Program-made: the position numbers and the translations under genes
Shown: positions 47,088 to 54,839 of the stretch, in pieces
How positions within the stretch are numbered: the first letter of the stretch is position 1
Layout: each line of letters starts with the position of its first letter
From: Ignatzschineria rhizosphaerae
GTDB taxonomy: Bacteria; Pseudomonadota; Gammaproteobacteria; Cardiobacteriales; Wohlfahrtiimonadaceae
Assembly: GCF_022655595.1 (NCBI RefSeq)
Contig: NZ_CP093379.1
Coordinates: forward strand, 988,501 to 1,052,500
Length of the DNA: 64,000 nucleotides
Direction: 5' to 3'
The notes under the pieces: model-generated
What the model saw: the letters and a program-made list of their open reading frames with translations, nothing else
The model's database searches: none
Told to the model about the DNA's origin: nothing

Positions 47088-48038
47088 ATGTTAAAAATTT
47101 ACAAAAATGGTCAAGACAAAATGCTCGTAGAAGAAGCTGTAATCAGACCAAACAGCTTAGTAATGATGATTGCGCCAACGGCAGAGCAAATTAATCAAGT
47201 CACCCGTGATTATGATATTCCAGAAAAATTCTTCCTAGATGCCTTAGATCAAGATGAACGTCCACGTTTAGAGCGTGATGAAAATAGCTATCTCATTGTA
47301 TTGAATATTCCTCTTAAAAACCCCAATAGCCAAATGAAAAATGAAGCTCCCTATTTAACGCTTCCTTTAGGAATTATTCATACGGAAAATAATATTTTCT
47401 TAGTGAGTAAAGAGCCACATCCAATTCTTCAAGATTTGATTGATGGAGAGTATGGACAGTTCCAAACACATATGAAAACAAAAATTACGCTACTTCTCTT
47501 TAAAGCAGTGGCCAAACATTATGATGATCATCTTGGCTTTATCAATGATGAAGCTGCGAAATTGCAGCAAGAACTTAATGAGTCATATCACAACAAAGAG
47601 CTCTTTAGCTTAATTAACCTTAATAAGAGTTTGGTGTTTTTCTCAACATCACTCTCGGCATTAGTGATTTTATATCGTCAAATTATGCAAGGTAAAACGC
47701 TGAAAATTCAAGATGAAGATCGCCGTCTTTTAAATGATATTTTAGCAGATATTGAGCAATCAGCCGATGTTGCAGAGATGCGACGTGAGAGCTTAAGTAA
47801 CTTAATGGATGCTTATGCAGTGATTGTTCATAACAACTTAAACACTGTTCTAAAAACTTTAACAGCAATCGCAATAGTGATGATTATTCCGACGATGATT
47901 GGCTCGATCTTTTCGATGAACGTCGATTTACCAGAGGAGCATAATCCAATTTCTACGGTGATTATTGGTTCTGGAATGATGGGGATTAGTATCATTTTAT
48001 TACTTGTTTTCTACTTCAAAAAATATATTAAATTTTAA
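47088..48038 (+). CDS. CorA-family protein, paralogue 2, with SMN in place of GMN
   Basis: A 316-residue paralogue with AGGAGA before the ATG and 27 bp from the gene before. Layout is the same: soluble helical domain, then two membrane helices. The selectivity signature reads GSIFSMNVDLP, so the invariant glycine of GMN is serine and the following loop is more acidic (DLPEEHN). GMN is normally essential for transport, so this subunit may have altered ion preference or act only with its neighbours. Confidence 0.85.
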   Translation: MLKIYKNGQDKMLVEEAVIRPNSLVMMIAPTAEQINQVTRDYDIPEKFFLDALDQDERPRLERDENSYLIVLNIPLKNPNSQMKNEAPYLTLPLGIIHTENNIFLVSKEPHPILQDLIDGEYGQFQTHMKTKITLLLFKAVAKHYDDHLGFINDEAAKLQQELNESYHNKELFSLINLNKSLVFFSTSLSALVILYRQIMQGKTLKIQDEDRRLLNDILADIEQSADVAEMRRESLSNLMDAYAVIVHNNLNTVLKTLTAIAIVMIIPTMIGSIFSMNVDLPEEHNPISTVIIGSGMMGISIILLLVFYFKKYIKF

Positions 48039-48088
48039 GATCACATCATGATCCAAAATTTGCATTAATAATTTATAAAAGGAGATCA

Positions 48089-49039
48089 ATGATGATCCAA
48101 ATCTACAAAAACTTAGTGATGAATACTTACCATCATGAAACAGCAATCACTTCAGACAACTGGGTTCGTGTTATTAACCCTGATGAAGCAGAGATTAAAA
48201 GATTAGAGGATAAGCTTAATATCTCGCGCTTTTTTATCGAAGAATCACTAGATGCCAATACTCGACCAATGATTGAAGAGGAAAATGGTATTACGTCTAT
48301 TATTATTCATATTCCTTATATGGATCCTACGATTACTGAAAACTCCAAAGGCATTCGTTATCGTACTATTCCTTTTGGCATTGTCTTAACAGATACTCAT
48401 TTTGTGACAATTTGTAGTGTAGAAGCGGAGATTTTACTCAATGCTTTTATTAAAAATTGCCAAGGGTTAGGGAAGCATATGCAGGTACAAAACGTTTTAG
48501 ATATGCTCCATCATGTTGCGCAAAGATATCTTCGCTTAATGCATACCATGGAATTTGAGATTGCAGAGGCAGAAGAAGAGTTATCACGCTCATATAGAAA
48601 CTCAGAGCTCTATACATTACTCTACTTAAATGAAGGTCTTCTTTTTATGACAATCTCTTTAAAACAGATGTTATACCTTATGCGTAAAATCAATCATGAA
48701 CAATATCTAGAGATGCTGCCTAACGGTGTTGAGCTATTTGAAGATACTATCATTGAGATGGAGCAAGCATATTCTGTGGCGCAAATTAATCAATTAAACT
48801 CTAATAACGTCATGGATGCTTATGGCAATATTATTCAAAATAACGTGAGTCATATTGTTAAGTTGTTAACTGCTTTAACGATTGTGCTATCAATTCCGAC
48901 ATTAATAGCGAGTATTTATGGAATGAACGTTCCATTACCATTTCAAGAAGAGCCAGCTGCATTTAGTATTTTAATTGTGGTAATGGTTGTGCTTAGTGGT
49001 CTTGTGGCAGGATTCTTCTATAAGAAAAAATTCTTTTAA
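48089..49039 (+). CDS. CorA-family divalent cation transporter, paralogue 3
   Basis: A 316-residue paralogue with AAGGAG before the ATG, 50 bp after paralogue 2. Its signature is canonical: ASIYGMNVPLPFQEEP. Two membrane helices flank it and the tail is basic (YKKKFF). The three proteins are clearly homologous along their length, with the shared LSRSYRN/LNESYHN helix and the NVMDAY/NLMDAY motif before the first membrane helix, but are well diverged, so the triplication is old. Confidence 0.88.
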   Translation: MMIQIYKNLVMNTYHHETAITSDNWVRVINPDEAEIKRLEDKLNISRFFIEESLDANTRPMIEEENGITSIIIHIPYMDPTITENSKGIRYRTIPFGIVLTDTHFVTICSVEAEILLNAFIKNCQGLGKHMQVQNVLDMLHHVAQRYLRLMHTMEFEIAEAEEELSRSYRNSELYTLLYLNEGLLFMTISLKQMLYLMRKINHEQYLEMLPNGVELFEDTIIEMEQAYSVAQINQLNSNNVMDAYGNIIQNNVSHIVKLLTALTIVLSIPTLIASIYGMNVPLPFQEEPAAFSILIVVMVVLSGLVAGFFYKKKFF

Positions 49040-49154
49040 TTATTAGCTTTGATTAATGTAAAAACTTCATAAAAATATTCATCAAAGGATAAAAAGTATG
49101 CGCTTATATTCTCTTAATTAAGACAAAAGGAAGGTTGAATGAACGGACATTCAT

Positions 49155-49192
49155 GAAGCCCTTGGTACTACGGTATCAAGGGCTTTTTTAAT
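49155..49192 (+). terminator. Terminator of the corA cluster
   Basis: AAGCCCTTG and CAAGGGCTT form a stem around 12 bases, followed by T5. Confidence 0.85.
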
Positions 49193-49340
49193 CTTTGTTT
49201 GTAATAAATATTGATTATTCTTGAGTGATAGAATATTAAAACCGTATGCTATATAAAATACCGGCAACTTTAATATTTTATTAAAATCTACCGGCATTGA
49301 AATATTTTTAAAACGTCAAAATATCAATATCTATGAGTGA

Positions 49341-50561
49341 TTAAACGTCAGCTTTACCTTGCATAACTTCACGGACGATATATTCAGCAATCGCAAGTGA
49401 TGAGGTTGCTCCTGGTGATGGAGCATTACGAATATGTGTAATATTACCATCGCGGCGAATCACGAAATCATCTACAAGCGTACCATCTGGATTCATTGCT
49501 TGTGCACGAATACCTCGAGTTGCAGGTTTTACAGTCATATTAGAGAGCGATGGTACATACTTTGTCGCTTCATTAATGAAGTTCTTTTGGCTAAATACAG
49601 TTTTAGATTCACGCATTGCAGCAGGAATATTACGAAACGCAAAGCGCCAAAAGCCAGGATAGAAGATAAATTCTTTAATATCTTTAAAGTTAAAGCCTTT
49701 TCCATCATAGTTTTCACGAGCTTTAGAGAGAAATGCATTAGGACCAATTGTCATTTTTCCATCAATACGTTTTGTAAAATGTACCCCTAAGAATGGGTAT
49801 TTAGGATCTGGAACTGGGTATATCAATCCTTTAACATCATGTGTAAATTGATCATCAAGCACAAAGTATTGACCAAAGAATGGCACAATTTTTGGCGTTT
49901 CCACATCACCAGAATTCTTCGCTAAACGATCAGATTGAAGACCCGCACAGCTCACTGCATAATCAAATTGTGTTGGATAGACTTTTCCACTTTGAAGCGT
50001 AATAGTAATTTTACCATCACTATTGTTTTTAATAGATTGTACTGGGCTATTAAGCTCAATTTTACCACCACGTTCAATAATCTCTTCAGCAATACGTTTT
50101 GCAATTTTTTCATAGCTAACAATGGCTGTTTCTGGAGAGTGAAGGGCAGCAACACCGATACAGTTTGGTTCTACAGTTTTAATCTCTTCACCGTAGAGCA
50201 TTTTAACGTTAGGTACTTCATTATCAAGGGCGATTTGGTAAAGTTTTTTCAAACGCGCTTCTTCAACTTCATTCAATGCAACAACCACTTTTCCGCACTG
50301 ATCATAAGGAAGATTGTTATCTGTACAATAATTGCGTACAAGCTCAACACCACGTCGACATAATCTTGCTTTTAAGCTACCCTTTGCATAATATAATCCT
50401 GCATGGACAACGCCAGAGTTATGACTTGTTTGATGTTGTGCGACTTCTGACTCTTTTTCAAAAAGCGTTACATTAGCACCTGGATAATCAATGAGAAGTT
50501 GTCTTGCAACGGATAATCCGTTAATACCTCCTCCGATAACTGCATAGTTGACGGTTGACAC
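49341..50561 (-). CDS. lhgO: L-2-hydroxyglutarate oxidase/dehydrogenase (LhgO)
   Basis: A 406-residue FAD enzyme of the DAO family that oxidises L-2-hydroxyglutarate to 2-oxoglutarate and passes electrons to the quinone pool. The FAD-binding start is VIGGGINGLSVARQL. HQTSHNSGVVHAGLYYAKGS is specific to this family, as is the C-terminal GIRAQAMNPDGTLVDDF and NAPSPGATSSLAIAEYI. In E. coli lhgO sits with csiD and gabDTP; none is present here. Divergent from a GntR regulator with under 30 bp between start codons. Confidence 0.92.
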   Translation of the reverse strand: MSTVNYAVIGGGINGLSVARQLLIDYPGANVTLFEKESEVAQHQTSHNSGVVHAGLYYAKGSLKARLCRRGVELVRNYCTDNNLPYDQCGKVVVALNEVEEARLKKLYQIALDNEVPNVKMLYGEEIKTVEPNCIGVAALHSPETAIVSYEKIAKRIAEEIIERGGKIELNSPVQSIKNNSDGKITITLQSGKVYPTQFDYAVSCAGLQSDRLAKNSGDVETPKIVPFFGQYFVLDDQFTHDVKGLIYPVPDPKYPFLGVHFTKRIDGKMTIGPNAFLSKARENYDGKGFNFKDIKEFIFYPGFWRFAFRNIPAAMRESKTVFSQKNFINEATKYVPSLSNMTVKPATRGIRAQAMNPDGTLVDDFVIRRDGNITHIRNAPSPGATSSLAIAEYIVREVMQGKADV

Positions 50562-50590
50562 ATTTATCTCCTTATTAAAGATACTTGAAT

Positions 50591-51301
50591 ATGAAAAAAC
50601 TAAAAAAAATCGAAAGTCTCTCTGATCAAGCGTTTGAACTCTTACGCGAAGCGATTCTTAACAATGTGTTAGAACCAGGAAAACTCTATTCGGCAACTGA
50701 AATTGGTGAATGGGTAGGCGCATCTCGCACTCCAATTCGGGAAGCTGCGCAACAACTTGCAAATATTGGTCTTGTTCGTATTGAAAGAAACCGAGGAATC
50801 CGTATTCTTCCAACGTCTTTAAAAGATTTGTTAGAATCTTTTCAAATCCGTTTAATGCTAGAGGTGCCGCTTGTTCGTAAAGTTGCCATGATTCGTACAG
50901 AGGAAGATATTAAGACCTTAGAGAAAGCTTATAACAAGCTCCTTAAAGCAGCTGAGTCAGATGATGCAAAAGAAACGCTTAATGCTGATAAGGATTACCA
51001 TTCTGAGCTTCTTAAAATTGCAGCTGTTGAAAGAGCTTTAGCAATTATCGATAACACTCGTAACACGGTTCTCTTGACAGGACCTAGTACTATTCCACAT
51101 TCTCGAACCTGTATGGAAGCTTTTGAAGATCACAAAGGACTTCATGAAGCAATCTTAAAGGGGGATCCAGAAACTGCAGGGAAGGAGATGGAACGACATA
51201 TCATTAATACCGCTCGTCTCTTAGTAACCCAAGAATCGGGAAGCCGAGAAAACTGGAATGATTCAGATCTTCTTGAACAGTTTTCATGGATTCATAAATA
51301 G
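50591..51301 (+). CDS. GntR family (FCD-domain) transcriptional regulator
   Basis: About 236 residues from ATG 50591; a TTG six bases upstream is also in frame. The N-terminal winged helix-turn-helix is SLSDQAFELLREAILNNVLE with ATEIGEWVGASRTPIREAAQ; the rest is an all-helical FCD effector domain with the metal-ligand histidines expected in DKDYHSELL and KGLHEAI. Position suggests control of lhgO, with 2-hydroxyglutarate a natural effector candidate; CsiR/LgoR-type regulators do this in other bacteria. The start lacks a strong ribosome site. Confidence 0.85.
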   Translation: MKKLKKIESLSDQAFELLREAILNNVLEPGKLYSATEIGEWVGASRTPIREAAQQLANIGLVRIERNRGIRILPTSLKDLLESFQIRLMLEVPLVRKVAMIRTEEDIKTLEKAYNKLLKAAESDDAKETLNADKDYHSELLKIAAVERALAIIDNTRNTVLLTGPSTIPHSRTCMEAFEDHKGLHEAILKGDPETAGKEMERHIINTARLLVTQESGSRENWNDSDLLEQFSWIHK

Positions 51302-51371
51302 TTAAAATTCGCTCCTTGTTGTTTGTTGATTAAAATTCTTCTGATAATAGCTATTTTTAGCATAAGTTAGA

Positions 51372-51383
51372 GTTGCATGCAAC
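51372..51383. promoter_or_regulatory. Perfect 12-bp palindrome, candidate operator
   Basis: GTTGCATGCAAC, in the gap between the GntR gene and the DUF4440 gene. It resembles the TTGTnnACAA-like sites of FCD-type GntR regulators. Which regulator uses it is unknown. Confidence 0.3.
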
Positions 51384-51502
51384 ATACAGAGAGTAATAAT
51401 CCTAAATTTGTGTAGACAAGGAGCAGACTTTAACTAAATGTAGCTTAAATAGGCTCTTAATAGTCGTTAAATCAGTTACCAAAAAATAATCAGAGGTTAG
51501 TT

Positions 51503-51880
51503 ATGCAAGAGTTATTTCGTCAAATTATCCATTTGGAAAAGAAATTACATCACCCTGAGCATCGTCAAAATAGACTGTTTTTAACAGCAACACTCCATGA
51601 TGATTTCTTGGAGTTTGGTCGTTCGGGGTTTACAACTAATAAAGCGCAAACTTTACAGGATCTATTAGGCGTTGAACCAAATTCTGTTTCCATGATTCAT
51701 TCTGAAAATTATGTCTCGGTTCTACTGAAACCAGGCGTAATATTGGTGACATATCAGAGTTATCAATTAAAAAATCAAGAGCGAATTAAACTTACGAACC
51801 GATCATCTGTTTGGGTAGAAACACGCTCTACAGATTGGCAGTTACGATTTCATCAAGGTACGCCGGTAGCAATAGATTAG
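51503..51880 (+). CDS. DUF4440-like (NTF2 fold) protein
   Basis: A 125-residue protein with the pattern seen in DUF4440/SnoaL-like proteins: N-terminal helices (QELFRQIIHLEKKLHHPEHR), LTATLHDDFLEFGRSGFT, and the closing WQLRFHQGTPVAID. Fold assignment is from these motifs; no substrate is known. It is the last ordinary chromosomal gene before the recombinase cluster, so its downstream side marks or adjoins the left boundary of the island. Confidence 0.7.
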   Translation: MQELFRQIIHLEKKLHHPEHRQNRLFLTATLHDDFLEFGRSGFTTNKAQTLQDLLGVEPNSVSMIHSENYVSVLLKPGVILVTYQSYQLKNQERIKLTNRSSVWVETRSTDWQLRFHQGTPVAID

Positions 51881-52090
51881 GAAACTCATAGATTAAGAGG
51901 CAACATAACAAGCATTAAGTATTGTGGCTAGTATATTTCTATTTTTCTGATATATGTAAAACGTCTGATTCTATATATTATGTTAAATTAACGGTACCTA
52001 CAATTCTACTTCACGAATCTACTAAAATAACTAAATTTATGATGTAACCTGTTAGACTGATAATTCTTATTTTTAGGTTTTGTAGTCAAA
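51881..52090. other. Boundary interval between chromosome and recombinase island
   Basis: 210 AT-rich bases. No terminator or clear inverted repeat is visible. The left end of the mobile element is expected here, but with only one end in the window the attachment site cannot be defined. Confidence 0.4.
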
Positions 52091-53315
52091 ATGTATATCA
52101 ATAAAAAAATTAAAGTTCAAAATGAAACTGGTCATTATTTAATAAGAAAAGATACGCAATTACCTCTTATGTTTCCTCTATTGTATAAAGTATTTAGGCT
52201 TCGCAATAAATCGGTTAGTACTCAAAAAGTTACAATATTAGCTATACTTAATTGGTACAATTATTGGGCTTTTAAAAAACATGAATGCTTTGATACCTCT
52301 TTTTTCAATAGTAAGTATGATCTTGAAATCATCTATCCAGAATTTGATGGTTTTTTATTATTTCTGTCCAAATCATGTAAGAAATCAGTAAAATCCACGT
52401 CCATGTATTTATCATGCTTAAAAGGTTTTTTTGAATATTTAGCATTACGCTATACTAGTGCTAAATATGAGTCATGCAATAAAGAAGTTAATCATAATGT
52501 TCAATTTTTACGTATACACAACCGTTTAAATACTTTGTTTCAATATAATGAAACTAATGCCTTATCGTTAAATAAAAGCTGGAATGTTCCATTAATTCAA
52601 ATAGATAAAGATCTTTTAGATAAGATTTTAAATATTGTCAAACCATCAAGTAAACTTACTGTTAATCCCATGAATCCCTGGAAGACACCCCATATCCAAT
52701 TAAGAAATTATATTATAATCAGTTTATTAGCGAATTATGGTTTAAGGATAGGAGAACTCTTATCTTTGACTATTCATAGTATAAAACCTAATTTATCAGG
52801 TAATGGCTATTCTTTGATAGTAACTGAGTCAAATGAAGAAGACAGTAGATTTAGCAAGCCTTTAATTAAAACAACAGATTCACATAGAAATATATTTTTA
52901 TCTCCTTTTCATTATGAATTATTAAGTGTTTATCTTAATGTAGTCAGATTGCAGAGCCCTACTCACCATTCATTTCTATTTATTAGTTCAGGATCAAAAC
53001 GTCATGCTTTAAGTTATGAACAAGTAAAAAAAATAGTATCTAAATTATCAAATGTAACTAAAGAATTTTATCCAGAGTTGTTAGATATGAAAACTTTTAA
53101 GTTAACTGCTCATACTTTTCGTCATGTATGGGCTACTCATTACTTAGAATATCTTGTAGAAACTGAAAGGCAAGATTTAGAGGTAGCTAAAGATAACTTA
53201 AGATCTATGGGGGGGGTGGAATATGATGAGTGAAATCCCTACATATTACGCTAATGAATATATTTCTAGAAAAGCAAATAAAGCCAATCAAAAGCGAATT
53301 CTTAAAGGATTGTAA
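52091..53315 (+). pseudogene. Tyrosine recombinase 1 (TnpA-like), interrupted by a G8-tract frameshift
   Basis: As written the frame from 52091 stops at 53233 after 380 codons. Catalytic residues visible are Arg219 (YGLRIGEL) and His341/Arg344 (AHTFRHVW), but no tyrosine box. At 53209-53216 there is a run of eight G. Read with seven G the frame continues WNMMSEIPTYYANEYISRKA and ends at 53315, adding the expected C-terminal Tyr box (~residues 385-390) for 407 residues, and leaves 3 bp to the next gene. So this is a frameshifted, phase-variable or miscalled gene. N-terminal SAM-like DNA-binding region at ~40-125. Visibly more AT-rich than the chromosome. Confidence 0.85.
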
Positions 53316-53318
53316 TCT

Positions 53319-54839
53319 ATGCCAAAGTTACAAGGCGACTTTTTTTTAAATAGTGCTATCGCACTAGATCTTACTCAAGATCAAAGAGATTTTTTAATAC
53401 TCAGTGCCATACCCACTAACCTTAAGTTAATAAGTCGAGATTTTGATAGTGAATACGTTGAAACAAATGTAGATGTATGGCGGATAAAATATTCAGGCCG
53501 AAGTTACTTATTTAAGTTTGACCTGAAAGATACTTATAAGAACAAGTTTTTGAAATGGGTTACTTCATCAATTTTAAAAGTACATAGTATTAGCTATGGA
53601 TATGCTTGCTATTTAGCGCTCACTAAATTCCTGCTATCAGATTCAACCCAAATATCTTTTAGTAGCACTCTTTGCTATCTTCAGTCAGAAACTGTTTTAG
53701 AAAACACGAAAATTTATTACCCATTAAAAAGGGTTATTTCTTTTCTAATAGAATCTGAGTTTCCTGAATTCCCTTTAGAGGCTCTCTTTGAATTAGAATC
53801 TATTCCTAAGCCTAAATTAAAAGACTGGGAGTATTACTACCAGTTTGATATAAAAATCAAACCTGATTTAAAACGATTTATACGTAATGCAATTTTAAAT
53901 TTGGTCCAGGATTTAAGTAAGCTATCTTACGAGGAGATTATATATCTATCTACACTAGTAGTATGTTATGAATCTGGTCTCAGACCTTTTCAACTATTTA
54001 ATTTAAAAATGCAAGATTTTAAAAAGCATAATATGTTTTTTGAATTGGATGTTTCTAGTCAAAAAATCTCAAGTAAACGTAAAAAAAAACAGGTTGTATC
54101 TTTAAGTAGTGAGGCTGGGAAAATACTGGAAGAATTAGTAAATAGAAGACTATTAATACCTTTTGAAACAGATCAGCTTTTACAAATCTCTCCATTAACA
54201 CCAATGATTCAAACAGACTCTCATTATTATCTTAATTCTGCTCTAAAATTAATTCAGAAAAAATGTAACTCACAGAATTCTGATGATCATTTACCTATAA
54301 TTTCAGCATATGATTTTCGACATAATGTAGGTCATAGCTTGGCTATGAGTGGAGCATCTGCTGATGAAATTGCCTATATGCTTGGACATAATTCAACAGT
54401 TGTCGCTAGACATTATATCTCTGCCACCCCTGAGATTGCTATTTTGAAACAAAAAGCCCTAGGAGAAAACAATGCTTATTTAGATATGATGGGGCTAATA
54501 ATGACAGGAGATATAACGACCGAGGATAAGTGGACTACAGAAAAGGTATCGGGGAGCATTGCATTAAGTCTAGTTACAGGCATAGGAGGATGTGGTGCTG
54601 AAAGCTGTCACTTTATCCCAGTGAGAGCATGCTATGGTTGTAGTAATTTTTATCCCTTTAGAGATGCTGATCATAATCATGTTAAAAATCTATTAAAAGA
54701 GGAAGTGAAATTACTAATGGATTTATCTGATAATACAGGTCAAGCTAGCCGAAATCCTATTATAAATGAGTATGAACAAACAATTTTTGAAGTAGATAGC
54801 GTCATTACTAGATGCCAGAAACAAGGGAGAGGGAAATAA
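53319..54839 (+). CDS. Tyrosine recombinase 2 of a three-integrase cluster
   Basis: A 506-residue recombinase. Arg222 is in YESGLRPFQLFNLK; the second box is AYDFRHNVGHSLAMSG with Arg334, followed by YMLGHNST and the nucleophile Tyr366 in ARHYIS. After the catalytic domain comes a cysteine cluster (C424, C429, C437, C440 in GGCGAESCHF and ACYGCSNF), probably a zinc finger. This arrangement is seen in multi-recombinase elements of the Tn554 type. It ends one base into the start of recombinase 3. Confidence 0.88.
   Translation: MPKLQGDFFLNSAIALDLTQDQRDFLILSAIPTNLKLISRDFDSEYVETNVDVWRIKYSGRSYLFKFDLKDTYKNKFLKWVTSSILKVHSISYGYACYLALTKFLLSDSTQISFSSTLCYLQSETVLENTKIYYPLKRVISFLIESEFPEFPLEALFELESIPKPKLKDWEYYYQFDIKIKPDLKRFIRNAILNLVQDLSKLSYEEIIYLSTLVVCYESGLRPFQLFNLKMQDFKKHNMFFELDVSSQKISSKRKKKQVVSLSSEAGKILEELVNRRLLIPFETDQLLQISPLTPMIQTDSHYYLNSALKLIQKKCNSQNSDDHLPIISAYDFRHNVGHSLAMSGASADEIAYMLGHNSTVVARHYISATPEIAILKQKALGENNAYLDMMGLIMTGDITTEDKWTTEKVSGSIALSLVTGIGGCGAESCHFIPVRACYGCSNFYPFRDADHNHVKNLLKEEVKLLMDLSDNTGQASRNPIINEYEQTIFEVDSVITRCQKQGRGK

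Noticed and set aside
49935-50363. A 142-codon plus-strand frame opposite lhgO
   Set aside because: Antisense shadow of a confidently identified gene; its composition is unlike a real protein.
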